A stretch of DNA of 64,000 bases from Actinopolymorpha singaporensis (GCF_900104745.1 NZ_LT629732.1:6249981-6313980), one strand, 5' to 3'; counted from the first letter of the stretch, positions 28,230 through 37,255 are shown. Numbers and translations are program-made. Notes: a model not told the origin generated them from the letters alone.

Positions 28230-29575
28230 GAGATCTTGTCCTCGAGGTCGTCCTGCGCCTTCCGCAACGCCGCCCGGACCGCCCGGACGCCGTGCACGAC
28301 GTCGTTGACGGCGTTCGACAGGGCGGTGCTGGCCAGCGCGTCGTTGGGGTTCGTCACCGGCGGTCGCATCGTGGCGGACACCTCGCTGAAGACGGTGTTG
28401 ACGTTCTCGTTCGCGTAGTACGGGTCGGGCTTGTTGATCCAGTCGCTCTTCCACGCCGGCTTCCAGGCGGGATAGAGGTCGCGGCCGTACATCGCCGCCA
28501 GACTCACCGGGTCCTGGGTGACCCACCTGACGAACTCCCAGGCGGCCAGCTGGTTGGTGCTGGCCTGCAGGACGCCGATGAAGTCGCCGCCGTAGTTGAA
28601 CGCGCTCACGCCGTCGGTGGCCGGCGCCAGCGCCACTCCCCACTTGCCGGCACTCTTCGGCGCGTACTGCGCCTTGAGCAGGCCGCCGAACCAGTTACCG
28701 GAGAAGAACGTCGCGATCGCGCCCTCGTTGATCGCCGCGCCGCGTTCCTGGGAGGACATGTCCGGCGCGAGGAGTCCGTCCTTCTGCAGCCCGACCGCGA
28801 ACTCCAGTGCGTTCGCCACGACGTCGCTGTCCAGCTGCGGCGTACCGGAGGCGTCGAAGTACGACACACCTGCCTGGTTGCGCAGGACGGCGACCAGCTG
28901 GCCCGGGTCGTCCAGCAGCCAGCGTTCGCCCTTCACGGCGAGCTTGCGACCGGTGGAGACGAACGTCGGCCAGTCACGCATCGCCGCGTGCACGTCGGCG
29001 GGAGAGGTCGGCAGCCCAGCGGCCTCGAACAGGTCACGGCGGTAGAACATCCCGCCCGGACCGGTGTTCTTGGGCAACGCGAAGATGCGGCCGGACCGGT
29101 CGTCGGCGACGTACTTCCAGGAGAAGTCGGCGTACTTCCCGGCCATCGCGGCCGCACCGAACGGCTTGCGCGACAGGTCGACGAACCCCGGTTTGCTCTT
29201 GAAGTTGGAGACGTTGGTGATCTCCACCATCGCCACGTCCGGTCCGGTGCCGGAGACCAGGGCGCCGAGCAGTTTGCTGTTGAACGTCCCGCTGAATCCC
29301 TGCACGCGGACCTTGATGCGCGGATACCGGCGTTCGAACGACGGGATCGTCTGCAGGAACATCCGGTCGTTGTCAGGCCAGGTCCACACGGTGATCTCAC
29401 CGGTGCCGTCGCCCAGCGCGCCGTCGCGGTTCAGGCCGCAACCAGTCAGCGTCCCGGCGCCGACCACTCCGGCAGCGGCCACGACACCTCCGGCAGCGCC
29501 GCGAAGAAGCGTCCGGCGGCCGACCCGGCCGGCCCGGCGGAGTTCGCCGAGTCCGCGAATCTGGCGGGTTTCCAT
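28226..29575 (-). CDS. Extracellular solute-binding lipoprotein of a sugar ABC importer
   Basis: 449 residues from ATG 29575, with GGGAGGAG just upstream. The N-terminus combines a twin-arginine motif (VGRRTLLRGAAGG), a hydrophobic stretch and a lipobox ending LTGCG, so it is likely a Tat-exported lipoprotein. The mature part is a family 1-type sugar-binding protein (ITVWTWPDNDRMF, IFALPKNTGPGGMFYRRDLF, FSGNWFGG). Divergent from the orphan gene at 29856; the AT-richer gap between them has candidate promoter and operator sites. Confidence 0.9.
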   Translation of the reverse strand: METRQIRGLGELRRAGRVGRRTLLRGAAGGVVAAAGVVGAGTLTGCGLNRDGALGDGTGEITVWTWPDNDRMFLQTIPSFERRYPRIKVRVQGFSGTFNSKLLGALVSGTGPDVAMVEITNVSNFKSKPGFVDLSRKPFGAAAMAGKYADFSWKYVADDRSGRIFALPKNTGPGGMFYRRDLFEAAGLPTSPADVHAAMRDWPTFVSTGRKLAVKGERWLLDDPGQLVAVLRNQAGVSYFDASGTPQLDSDVVANALEFAVGLQKDGLLAPDMSSQERGAAINEGAIATFFSGNWFGGLLKAQYAPKSAGKWGVALAPATDGVSAFNYGGDFIGVLQASTNQLAAWEFVRWVTQDPVSLAAMYGRDLYPAWKPAWKSDWINKPDPYYANENVNTVFSEVSATMRPPVTNPNDALASTALSNAVNDVVHGVRAVRAALRKAQDDLEDKIS

Positions 29576-29623
29576 GCTCCTCCCCGACTTCGGACGACGT
29601 ACGACGTGTGCGAACGCGCGCCG

Positions 29624-29629
29624 AATCTA
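29624..29629 (-). promoter_or_regulatory. -10-like TAGATT upstream of the sugar ABC operon
   Basis: TAGATT on the minus strand lies 48 nt before the binding-protein ATG in a locally AT-rich stretch that also holds TGATCA at 29638-29643. The -35 position (GTCTTC after 17 nt) is a poor match. Confidence 0.4.
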
Positions 29630-29762
29630 ATTGATGTTGATCATGGGAAGACAGGCCGTGGCCGAAGGTAGCCAGCACCGATCCGGAATCGCAGGTACGC
29701 AATGTCGGGGGAGAAATCTCTGTTCGATGAATACCCGCTCAGATATCTCTTCGATTAACGCG

Positions 29763-29778
29763 TTGACCTGTCGGTCAA
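29763..29778. promoter_or_regulatory. 16-bp inverted repeat TTGACC-N4-GGTCAA, candidate operator
   Basis: Perfect 6-bp arms with a TGTC spacer lie in the divergent region between the ABC operon (start 29575) and the orphan gene (start 29856). The left arm also resembles a -35 box (TTGACC) for the plus-strand gene. Could bind a dimeric regulator. Confidence 0.45.
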
Positions 29779-29855
29779 TTCGCGCCGATGCTGGTCTCAG
29801 GCGACGGTCACGGCTCCCGACGAAGCGTGCCGACCGCGAACCCGAGGGGGTTCTC

Positions 29856-30407
29856 ATGAGGGAGCTCTACACCTACGAGATCGCGTCCACGACTCCCGAG
29901 GGGCGATGGACGCCGGTCGTGATCCGCACCGGCTGGTTCAGCCGAGACCCCGAATCCATCGCTCGCGGACTGCTGGAGAGCTGGGTTCTCGACTACCGCG
30001 GCCGCCTCATCAGCGGCCAGATCTACGCCTTCGGCAAGCCCGAGCGAGCCAGTTCCGCCCGGCTCGTCGCCAGCGTGCGCGTACGTGTCTTCAAGGGCAG
30101 GGACGTCGACGTCTCCACCGCGAAGCCGATCGCCATCGCTCTGCTGGGCCGCCCCGACGTGGGCCGGCCCCGGGACCGCCATCTCGGTGGAGGCCCGTCG
30201 TCGACCCGACGGACCGACCAGGGCCAACGCACCGACCAGGCCCAACGGACCGACCAGGCCCAGCTGACCGACTCCAGTCGCCGGCAGCGGGTACGCGCCC
30301 GTCTCCGGCTGCCACGGGCTCGGCCGGGTGAGCAACATCCCGGCGACCAGCATCCGGGCGAACAACACCCCGGCGACCGGCGCCTGCGCCGACTGGCGCC
30401 CAACTAG
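29856..30407 (+). CDS. Hypothetical protein with repeat-rich C-terminal tail
   Basis: 183 residues from ATG 29856, preceded by GAGGGGG at a good distance. Residues 1-105 look like a compact folded domain (MRELYTYEIASTTPEGRWTP, ARGLLESWVLDYRGRLISG, VRVRVFKGRDVDV). The rest is low complexity: an 18-bp repeat (30213-30266) gives RTDQAQ units, and a 15-bp repeat (30327-30378) gives GEQHP/GDQHP units. Both periods are multiples of three, which supports translation through the tail. I recognise no family. Divergent from a sugar ABC operon. Confidence 0.65.
   Translation: MRELYTYEIASTTPEGRWTPVVIRTGWFSRDPESIARGLLESWVLDYRGRLISGQIYAFGKPERASSARLVASVRVRVFKGRDVDVSTAKPIAIALLGRPDVGRPRDRHLGGGPSSTRRTDQGQRTDQAQRTDQAQLTDSSRRQRVRARLRLPRARPGEQHPGDQHPGEQHPGDRRLRRLAPN
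30213..30378 (+). repeat. Two in-frame tandem repeats (18 bp and 15 bp) in the orphan gene
   Basis: accgaccaggcccaacgg-like 18-mers, three copies at 30213-30266, and ggcgaccagcatccg-like 15-mers, three and a half copies at 30327-30378. Confidence 0.85.
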
Positions 30408-30537
30408 GCGGAGCACAGGGGTTTTGGAAGATCCTCCAAAAAGTTCGGGAGCGGTGTCGATCCTGCCGCTCGTTGTTCGAAGGAGGGGTGAGCGGCGGGG
30501 TCGGCCCGCCGTCCCGAACTGATCGAGGAGCACAGGC

Positions 30538-30894
30538 ATGCCGCGTTTCCTGACCATGATCCGCATCGACGAACAGAAGCTGCCCGGCCAGGAGCCCGAC
30601 CCCGGTTTCGAGGGCCGCGCCGCGGCGCTGTTCGAGGAGATCAACAAGGCCGGCGTGATGCGGGAGACCCACGGGCTCCTCCCCACCGCCGAAGGGACCC
30701 GGCTCACCTGGTCCGACGGCAGGATCACCAGTACCGACGGCCCGTTCACCGAGACCAAGGAGGTCGTCGGCGGGTACTCCATCACCGAGACCGAGGACAA
30801 GGCCGAGGCGGTCGAATGGGTCCGCCGGTTCCTGGAGATCCACCCGAAGAACTGGACCGTCAGCGCCGAGGTGCGCCAGATCGAGGAGGGCTGA
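30538..30894 (+). CDS. YciI/DGPF-domain protein
   Basis: 118 residues from ATG 30538, with GAGGAG upstream. A YCII-related (DGPF) ferredoxin-like fold protein: N-terminal MPRFLTMIRIDE, the signature STDGPFTETKEVVGGYSI, and a C-terminal AVEWVRRFLEIHP. Members are often encoded with ECF sigma factors; none lies here. Function unknown. The last 35 bp overlap the convergent methyltransferase gene. Confidence 0.9.
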   Translation: MPRFLTMIRIDEQKLPGQEPDPGFEGRAAALFEEINKAGVMRETHGLLPTAEGTRLTWSDGRITSTDGPFTETKEVVGGYSITETEDKAEAVEWVRRFLEIHPKNWTVSAEVRQIEEG

Positions 30895-31675
30895 CCCACC
30901 CTCGCCGAGGAGACGACGGAGGTTGGTCCCAGGACGCGTCCCGGCCGACCCGGCGGGTGACGAAGACGTACTCCCGCCCGGGCCGGTCGGGCGCGTCCCT
31001 GATCTCCTCCACGGCGAATCCCGACGCGGCCAGGGACTCCTCCACCTCCTCGCGGCTTCGGAACCGGAGCGTGGAGCGGGAGGTGTGCACCGAGCCGTCG
31101 GTCTCGAAGACGTAGGTGCCCTGGAAGCTGACCAGGGATCCGGAGACCTCCGTCGTCTCCACCCAGGTGTCCACGGCGCCGATCCCCGGTATGTGCGTAC
31201 GGCTGCGGGAGTGGCGGGGGTTCCACTCCCGCCACGCCTGCCGCTCCGGTACGCGGGTCTCGAACACCAGCCGGCCGTCCGGGGCAAGCGCTGCCCGGAC
31301 ACCGCGCAGGGTCGCTGCCCAGTCGTCGTCGGTCAGAAAGACCTGCGCGACGTTGCCCGTCATCGTGGCGAGGTCCACCCGCATCGGCGGCAGGGTGGCC
31401 GCGTCACCGTGCAGCCAGCGCACCCGATCGGCTCCCGACTTGCGCCGCGCCACCTCCAGCGAGGCCGCCGCCGGGTCCACGCCGACCACCCCGACTCCCC
31501 GCTCGGCGAGCAGACAGGCGAAGGTGCCGGTGCCGCACCCGACGTCCAGCACGCTGCGGGCACCGAACTCCGCGACCATCGCGGCATAGACGTCCAGGTC
31601 GCTTCGGTCGGAGTCCACCCAGTCGTAGATCTCGGCGAGCCGGGACTCGGCGAACTGCGCGTCGGGCACGGTCAC
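30860..31675 (-). CDS. Class I SAM-dependent methyltransferase
   Basis: 271 residues from GTG 31675 (VTVPDAQFAESRLAEIYDW); longer readings overlap the DUF1905 gene. Motif I is SVLDVGCGTGTFACLLAERG, motif II VVGVDPAAASLEVAR, and motif IV LATMTGNVAQVFL. The C-terminal half (GTYVFETDGSVHTSRSTLRF, REEVEESLAASGF) resembles small-molecule methyltransferases of the methyltransf_25 type. Lies 11 bp after the DUF1905 gene. Substrate unknown. Confidence 0.85.
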   Translation of the reverse strand: MTVPDAQFAESRLAEIYDWVDSDRSDLDVYAAMVAEFGARSVLDVGCGTGTFACLLAERGVGVVGVDPAAASLEVARRKSGADRVRWLHGDAATLPPMRVDLATMTGNVAQVFLTDDDWAATLRGVRAALAPDGRLVFETRVPERQAWREWNPRHSRSRTHIPGIGAVDTWVETTEVSGSLVSFQGTYVFETDGSVHTSRSTLRFRSREEVEESLAASGFAVEEIRDAPDRPGREYVFVTRRVGRDASWDQPPSSPRRGWVSPPRSGAPRR

Positions 31676-31686
31676 ACCGTAGCGAG

Positions 31687-31974
31687 TCAGGCGCCGACGG
31701 CCAGACTGATCTTCACCACGTCGCCGAGCTCCAGTTTCTCGGCCCGGCGTACCCAGGCTTTCACCGGCACGATGTACCCGCCGTCCTTCGGCCACAGCGA
31801 CGTCGTCCACTCCGTCGCCCCGATCCGCGCCGTGACCGGGATCATTCCCCAGCCGTAGGTGACGTACGGCGAGGTCGCCGCCAGCTCACCGCACTCCTCC
31901 TCGGGGACGGAGACGAAGTGCCACGGCGCCGGCCCACGCCAGAACCACAGCTCGCCGCTGAACTCGATGTTCAC
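31687..31974 (-). CDS. DUF1905 domain protein
   Basis: 95 residues from GTG 31974. A small beta-barrel domain with the family features FSGELWFWRGPAPWHFVSVP near the start, GWGMIPVTARIGATEW in the middle, and LWPKDGGYIVPVKAWVRRAE near the end. Function unknown. Possibly one transcript with the methyltransferase downstream. Confidence 0.85.
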   Translation of the reverse strand: MNIEFSGELWFWRGPAPWHFVSVPEEECGELAATSPYVTYGWGMIPVTARIGATEWTTSLWPKDGGYIVPVKAWVRRAEKLELGDVVKISLAVGA

Positions 31975-32086
31975 GCGGCACAGGATAGGCACGCACCGCA
32001 CGCCCGGCGCGGCCCCGGTCAGGGCGCGCCGGGCACGACGTGGCAGAGCCGGCCGCGCACGCACTTACCACTGTCCGGCCCGGGGC

Positions 32087-33160
32087 TCAGACGTTGAACT
32101 TGAACTCCACCACGTCACCGTCCGCCATGACGTAGTCCTTGCCTTCCAGGCGTACCTTTCCGCGCGCCCGCGCCTCGTTCATCGAGCCGGCGTCGACGAG
32201 CTCCTCGTACGACACGATCTCGGCCTTGATGAACCCGCGCTGGAAGTCGGTGTGGATCACGCCGGCGGCTTCCGGTGCCGTGGACCCCTTGCGGATCGTC
32301 CAGGCCCGCGACTCCTTCGGGCCCGCGGTGAGGAAGGTCTGCAGCCCGAGGGTGTCGAACCCGACCTTGGCCAGCATCTTCAGACCGGACTCCTCCTGCC
32401 CGGTCGAGGCCAGCAGCTCCGCGGCCTCATCCGGAGGAAGCTCCAGCAGCTCCGACTCGATCTTGGCGTCCAGGAAGATCGCCTGCGCAGGCGCCACCAG
32501 CTCGGTCAGCTCGGCGCGCGTCGCCTCGTCGGTGAGCTCGCCCTCGTCACAGTTGAAGATGTAGATGAACGGCTTGGCGGTGAGCAGGTTGAGCTCGCGC
32601 AGCACGGCCAGGTCGACCCCGGCGGCGAACGCGGTGACGCCCTTCTCCAGGGCTGCCTGGGTCCGGCGTACGACCTCGATCGTCTCGGCCAGGTCCTTCT
32701 TCAGCCGGGCTTCCTTCTCCAGCCTCGGCAGCGCCTTCTCGATCGTCTGCAGGTCGGCGAGGATCAGCTCGGTCGTGATCGTGCCGATGTCGCTCGCCGG
32801 AGAGACCTCGCCGTCGACGTGGACGACGTTGGGGTCGCGGAAGGCCCGGGTCACCTGGCAGATCGCGTCGGTCTCGCGGATGTGGGCCAGGAACTGGTTG
32901 CCGAGCCCCTCACCCTCGGACGCGCCGCGCACCAACCCCGCGATGTCGACGAACTGCACCGTCGCGGGTACGACCTTCGCCGACTCGAACATCCGGCCCA
33001 GCACGTCCAGCCGCGGGTCGGGTACGCCGACCACGCCGACGTTCGGCTCCAGCGTCGCGAACGGATAGTTGGCGGCGAGCACGTCATTTGCGGTGAGAGC
33101 GTTGAAAAGGGTCGACTTCCCGGCGTTGGGGAGTCCGACGATTCCGATCGACAAGGCCAC
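32087..33160 (-). CDS. ychF: Redox-regulated ATPase YchF
   Basis: 357 residues from GTG 33160. An Obg-family P-loop protein that prefers ATP. N-terminal Walker A GLPNAGKSTLFNALT, switch region NYPFATLEPNVGVV, Walker B FVDIAGLVRGASEGEGLGN, base-recognition IFNCDEGE in place of NKxD, and a C-terminal TGS domain ending YVMADGDVVEFKFNV. A TAGGCT box stands 8 nt before the GTG without a ribosome site. The frame remains open far upstream by composition only. Divergent from rmuC. Confidence 0.96.
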   Translation of the reverse strand: MALSIGIVGLPNAGKSTLFNALTANDVLAANYPFATLEPNVGVVGVPDPRLDVLGRMFESAKVVPATVQFVDIAGLVRGASEGEGLGNQFLAHIRETDAICQVTRAFRDPNVVHVDGEVSPASDIGTITTELILADLQTIEKALPRLEKEARLKKDLAETIEVVRRTQAALEKGVTAFAAGVDLAVLRELNLLTAKPFIYIFNCDEGELTDEATRAELTELVAPAQAIFLDAKIESELLELPPDEAAELLASTGQEESGLKMLAKVGFDTLGLQTFLTAGPKESRAWTIRKGSTAPEAAGVIHTDFQRGFIKAEIVSYEELVDAGSMNEARARGKVRLEGKDYVMADGDVVEFKFNV

Positions 33161-33174
33161 GGGCCGCAAGCCTA
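33161..33174 (-). promoter_or_regulatory. -10-like box TAGGCT before ychF
   Basis: TAGGCT (33174 to 33169, minus strand) followed by 8 nt and the GTG start; candidate leaderless promoter. Confidence 0.45.
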
Positions 33175-33283
33175 CGCGAGCGTGCCCCCGACGCGGTGGG
33201 CGCACGGTCGCGGCGATCTGTGCGAGCGAGCGCCCGGCGCGGCGGACCGGGTCTTGTCGGTGGTCTCGGTCACAGTGGTCGCC

Positions 33284-34528
33284 ATGAACGGGACGATCTT
33301 CCTCGCCTTCGCCGTGGGACTGGCGGTCGGACTGGCCATCGGTGCGCTGCTGGTGCGGGTCCGGATCGCGGAGTCGCTCGCCCGGGCCACCGCCGAGCGG
33401 GACGCCGCCGAGAGCCGACTGGCCGAGCTGACCGCCGACCGGCGTTCGCTGGCCGAGCAGTTCAAGGCCCTGTCCGCCGACGCGCTCGCCCAGTCCAGCC
33501 GGCAGCTGCTCGACCTGACCGACGCCCGGGTGCGGGCCGCCGAGACGGTGGTGGCGCCGGTGAAGGAGAGCCTGGACCGCTTCGACGGGCGGCTGCGCCA
33601 GCTCGAGGAGTCCCGGGTGGCGCTGCAGTCGGCCCTGCGCGAGCAGGTCGACGCCGTACGCCTCACCGGGGAGGCCCTCCGCAAGGAGACCGGCGCGCTG
33701 GCCACCGCGCTGCGCAAGCCACAGGTACGCGGACGTTGGGGGGAGCTGCACCTCGCCCGGGTGACCGAGCTCGCCGGCCTCGTCGATCACGTCGACGTCA
33801 GCTTCCAGCACAGCGCGACCAACACCGACGGTGACACCGATGCCATCCACCGGCCGGACCTGGTGGTCCACCTGGCCGGGGGCAAGCACGTGGTGGTCGA
33901 CGCCAAGGTGCCGCTGGAGGCGTTCCTGGACGCGGCGGAGGCCGCCGACGACCGGACCCGTTCCGAGCGGCTGGCCCGGCACGCCCGGCACGTCCGCCAC
34001 CACGTCGACGCTCTGGCAGGCAAGGGCTACTGGCGCCGGCTGCCGGCGACGCCGGAGTTCGTGGTGCTGTTCATGCCGGGTGAGGCGTTCCTGTCCCACG
34101 CGCTCGAGGCCGACCACACGCTGCTGGAGTACGCCGCCGAACGCCGGGTGATCCTGGCCACGCCGAGCACCCTGATCGCCCTGCTCCGCACGGTGGCGTA
34201 CGCATGGACCGAGCAGGCACTCACCCACAACGCCCGCGAGGTCTTCGAGCTCGGCCGGGAGCTCTACCAGCGGCTCGGCCGGCTCGGCCGGCACCTCGAC
34301 CGCCTGGGGCGCTCGCTCACCGGCGCGGTCGGCTCCTACAACGAGGCCGTCGGCTCGCTGGAGACGAGGGTGCTGGTCAGCGCCCGCCGACTGCACGAGC
34401 TGAAGGTGACCGACGAGGACCTCCAGGCGCCCGCTCCGGTCGAGCAGGCCGTCCGACCCCTCGCGGCGGCCGAGCTGGTCGGGGCGGCCGCCGAGGCGCG
34501 TGCGGTTCGCCGGGTAGGCGAGGGCTGA
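33284..34528 (+). CDS. rmuC: DNA recombination protein RmuC
   Basis: 414 residues from ATG 33284. N-terminal membrane helix (IFLAFAVGLAVGLAIGALLV), a coiled-coil region rich in Ala, Glu, Arg and Leu to about residue 110, and the RmuC nuclease-like domain: LRKPQVRGRWGELHL, HVVVDAKVPLEAF, VLFMPGEAFLSHAL and LATPSTLIALLRTVAYAW. Limits inversions at short repeats in E. coli. Encoded between ychF and the DUF6542 gene. Confidence 0.94.
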   Translation: MNGTIFLAFAVGLAVGLAIGALLVRVRIAESLARATAERDAAESRLAELTADRRSLAEQFKALSADALAQSSRQLLDLTDARVRAAETVVAPVKESLDRFDGRLRQLEESRVALQSALREQVDAVRLTGEALRKETGALATALRKPQVRGRWGELHLARVTELAGLVDHVDVSFQHSATNTDGDTDAIHRPDLVVHLAGGKHVVVDAKVPLEAFLDAAEAADDRTRSERLARHARHVRHHVDALAGKGYWRRLPATPEFVVLFMPGEAFLSHALEADHTLLEYAAERRVILATPSTLIALLRTVAYAWTEQALTHNAREVFELGRELYQRLGRLGRHLDRLGRSLTGAVGSYNEAVGSLETRVLVSARRLHELKVTDEDLQAPAPVEQAVRPLAAAELVGAAAEARAVRRVGEG

Positions 34529-34548
34529 CGTCGTGCCGAGCGGGTGCC

Positions 34549-34581
34549 GAGCCGGGGTCGAGCCGGGGTCGAGCCGGGGCA
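34549..34581 (+). repeat. 11-bp direct repeat (gagccggggtc), about 3 copies
   Basis: Located in the 149-bp gap between rmuC and the DUF6542 gene. Period not divisible by three. Confidence 0.7.
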
Positions 34582-34665
34582 GACCGCCGGGCACTGTCGG
34601 GTCCGCGAGACGATTGTCATGATCATTTACGGCCGGGCCGGATGACGCCGGGCCGGTGGTCCCAA

Positions 34666-34677
34666 TATCGTTCTCGC
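34666..34677 (+). promoter_or_regulatory. -10-like box TATCGT before the DUF6542 gene
   Basis: TATCGT at 34666-34671, then six bases, then the GTG at 34678. It favours this GTG over the ATG at 34642 as the start, as a leaderless message. Confidence 0.5.
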
Positions 34678-36369
34678 GTGCAGGAGCCACGCGTGCAGGG
34701 TCGGCCGGCGTCGGCGCCGTCCGAGGCGACCCCGCCACCACCGCGCGCCGAGCGCGCGCAGCCCGGGTTTCCCCGCCGAGAACGCCCGCCGATCGAGGCG
34801 TCGCGGCGGGAACGCCCCTCGATCGACTCGACGTGGCGGGAGCGTCCACCGGTCGAGCGCGCCCGAAGGCCCGGCGGTCGGCGAATCGCCACCTCGTCGG
34901 CCGAGGTCCCACCGTCACCGGACGGCCCGGCAGTCCGTGGGCGTCGGGTGGCTTTTCCCCTGCCGGCGGACCTGCCCACCCGGGCGGAGCGCGCCGCCTG
35001 GCCGCCGCCGACTGCAGGCGCCACCCGGCCCGGCCTGGTGGACCGAGGCCGGCCCGTCCTCCCCGGGCGACGGGCCAGGGTCTCCTCTGCAGCTCCGGAC
35101 CGGACGGCCGAGGTGTCACCTGAGCCGGAAACTGCCGCGGCGGACCGGGTTGCGGACCCGGACATGGATCTCGACGAGCACGACACCGCCCTCCCCCGGC
35201 TGTCCCGGTCCGGCGAATTCCGGACGCGCCCGCTGCCGTTCGCGTTGAGCGACGACGCCTTCGAACCAGACGTCGGCGCGGACGTCGACCCGACGCCGAC
35301 GGGAGGTTCCTGGGAGCCTGCAGGCGCACCCGCGACTTCGGAGGAGACAGGCTCGGCTCCTGCCGTCATCGGCAGACGTCGACGTACTCCCGCTCCGTCC
35401 ACCCCCGCCGAGCCCACCCCCGCCGAGCCCGAGTTCTCAGGGGGCGAGTTCCCAGGGGGCGAGTTCCCAGGGTCCGAGTTCCCAGGGGGCGAGTTCGGAG
35501 GGGGCGAGTTCGGAGGGGGCGAGCTCCCAGAGTCCAGACCCGCCCTCTCGGGACGGGACGTCCGGTCCGAACCTTCCTGGCGATCACTCCTGGCTCAGCG
35601 ACCCGAGCCGGAGCAGGTTCAACTCCCGTCGCCGGATTCCCCCGAGCACCACGCCACCCACGACGCCACCGACCACGACGCCGGCCGGCGCGAGGCCATG
35701 GATCCGGCGACGAACGAGGCGGCGCACGACGCCGAGCTTCCGCAGGACCTTCTGCCGAAGGGCCTGCGCCACGCAGAGGACACCGATGAGAACGGTTCAC
35801 AGACCGTGACGGACATCCGACGACAGGCGGCCCGGCCCCCGGCGCGCCAACGGCCGGACCTCCGAGGGCCCGGAGCACCGGCACAGCGCGTCGTTCGGCC
35901 GAACACCGATCCCCACAAGATGGGGATGCCGGCCTTCGTCGCAGTGGTCGTGGGCGTCGGCGGCAGCGTGGTGGGCGCGTTCCTCGACATCCTGGTGACC
36001 GGGGGCGTCGGCCTGCTGTTCAGCCTGTGCTTCGTGCTCACCGCGTTCGGGGTGGCGGCCGGCGTACGACGTACCGGCATGTTCACCGCGGGCGTCCTGC
36101 CGCCGCTCGCCGCGCTGGCCAGCCTGGTCGTGGTCGCCGCCGTGGACCCCCAGCGGATCGCCAGGACCACTTCGCCGGCACACGCGGTGCTGGTCGGGCT
36201 GGCGTGGGAGTCGTGGACGATCGTGGCCGGCTGCGCGGTGGCACTCGTGACGATCGCGGTGCGGGCGGCGTTCGCACACCGCGCCCGGGTCAGCGGGTCG
36301 AGGCGGCCCGCCGAGACGTACGCAGCTCCGGCGGCAGGGCGAAGATCAGCCTCTCCTCGGCGGTCCTGA
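34678..36369 (+). CDS. DUF6542-like membrane protein with long disordered N-terminus
   Basis: 563 residues from GTG 34678; ATG 34642 is an alternative. About 410 residues are Arg/Pro/Glu-rich and probably unstructured, including seven pentapeptide repeats of the GGEFP type encoded by 15-bp units (35431-35535). The C-terminal ~130 residues hold four helices: [60 protein letters not shown] and [16 protein letters not shown]. This part fits DUF6542. Position next to ispH resembles Rv1111c. The last 80 bp overlap the convergent ispH gene. Function unknown. Confidence 0.75.
   Translation: MQEPRVQGRPASAPSEATPPPPRAERAQPGFPRRERPPIEASRRERPSIDSTWRERPPVERARRPGGRRIATSSAEVPPSPDGPAVRGRRVAFPLPADLPTRAERAAWPPPTAGATRPGLVDRGRPVLPGRRARVSSAAPDRTAEVSPEPETAAADRVADPDMDLDEHDTALPRLSRSGEFRTRPLPFALSDDAFEPDVGADVDPTPTGGSWEPAGAPATSEETGSAPAVIGRRRRTPAPSTPAEPTPAEPEFSGGEFPGGEFPGSEFPGGEFGGGEFGGGELPESRPALSGRDVRSEPSWRSLLAQRPEPEQVQLPSPDSPEHHATHDATDHDAGRREAMDPATNEAAHDAELPQDLLPKGLRHAEDTDENGSQTVTDIRRQAARPPARQRPDLRGPGAPAQRVVRPNTDPHKMGMPAFVAVVVGVGGSVVGAFLDILVTGGVGLLFSLCFVLTAFGVAAGVRRTGMFTAGVLPPLAALASLVVVAAVDPQRIARTTSPAHAVLVGLAWESWTIVAGCAVALVTIAVRAAFAHRARVSGSRRPAETYAAPAAGRRSASPRRS
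35431..35535 (+). repeat. 15-bp tandem repeat, 7 copies, coding for GGEFP-like units
   Basis: Units such as gagttcccagggggc and gagttcggagggggc repeat seven times in phase inside the DUF6542 gene. Confidence 0.9.
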
Positions 36370-37255
36370 CCTCCTCGGCGGCGGGGAAGCCGTGCTCGGT
36401 CAGCAGGTCGAGCACCCCTTCGACCAGGGAGTCCGGCACCGACGCACCGCTGGTGACGCCGACCACCTGCACGCCGTCGAGCCAGGCAGCCTCGATCTCC
36501 TCGGCGTTGTCCACGCGGTAGGCGGCGCGGGCACCTGCCTCCAGCGCGACCTCCACGAGGCGTACGGAGTTGGAGGAGTTCGCCGAACCCACCACGATCA
36601 TCAGGTCCGCCTGGTGGGCGATCTCCTTGACCGCGACCTGGCGGTTCTGGGTCGCATAACAGATGTCGTCACTCGGAGGGTCGATCAGCTGCGGGAACCG
36701 CTCCCGGAGCCGTTCGACCGTCTGCATCGTCTCGTCGACCGAGAGCGTCGTCTGGGACAGCCAGGCAACGCGGGACGGGTCACGGACCTCGATCCGGTCG
36801 ACGTCGTCGGGACCCTCGACGAGTTGGATGCGGTCGGGGGCCTCCCCCGCGGTTCCCTCGACCTCCTCGTGCCCGGCGTGGCCGATGAGGAGGATGTCCT
36901 GGCCGCCGCCGGCGAACCGGCGGGCCTCGTTGTGCACCTTCGTCACCAGCGGGCAGGTCGCGTCGATCGTACGCAGCGAACGTTCCTCGGCCTCCGCGTG
37001 CACGGCGGGTGAGACCCCGTGAGCGGAGAACACCACGGTCGCTCCCTCCGGGACGCTGTCCAGCTCGTCCACGAACACCGCGCCGCGGGCTTCGAGGCTG
37101 CTGACCACGTGCTTGTTGTGCACGATCTGCTTGCGGACGTAGACGGGCGGGCCGTACTTGTCCAGGGCCTTCTCGACCGTGATCACCGCCCGGTCGACTC
37201 CTGCGCAGTAACCGCGCGGGGCAGCGAGCAGGACTCGGCGTTCGCTCGACGTCAT
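36290..37255 (-). CDS. ispH: 4-hydroxy-3-methylbut-2-enyl diphosphate reductase
   Basis: 321 residues from ATG 37255. Last enzyme of the MEP isoprenoid pathway, a 4Fe-4S protein. The three cluster cysteines are in [26 protein letters not shown] and [11 protein letters not shown]. Other active-site motifs: [22 protein letters not shown], and the Ser/Asn triad region [16 protein letters not shown] box ends 7 nt before the ATG, although GAGGGG also lies in between. Supplies precursors for the prenyl synthase at 57822. Confidence 0.95.
   Translation of the reverse strand: MTSSERRVLLAAPRGYCAGVDRAVITVEKALDKYGPPVYVRKQIVHNKHVVSSLEARGAVFVDELDSVPEGATVVFSAHGVSPAVHAEAEERSLRTIDATCPLVTKVHNEARRFAGGGQDILLIGHAGHEEVEGTAGEAPDRIQLVEGPDDVDRIEVRDPSRVAWLSQTTLSVDETMQTVERLRERFPQLIDPPSDDICYATQNRQVAVKEIAHQADLMIVVGSANSSNSVRLVEVALEAGARAAYRVDNAEEIEAAWLDGVQVVGVTSGASVPDSLVEGVLDLLTEHGFPAAEEVRTAEERLIFALPPELRTSRRAASTR

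Noticed and set aside
29627-29857. 76-codon minus-strand open frame between the ABC operon and the orphan gene
   Set aside because: No similarity, no ribosome site, and it covers the promoter region of both divergent genes.
32087-35329. A single open frame of about 1080 codons on the minus strand around ychF
   Set aside because: Only the part from 33160 matches YchF; the rest is antisense to rmuC and the DUF6542 gene and is open because of GC bias.
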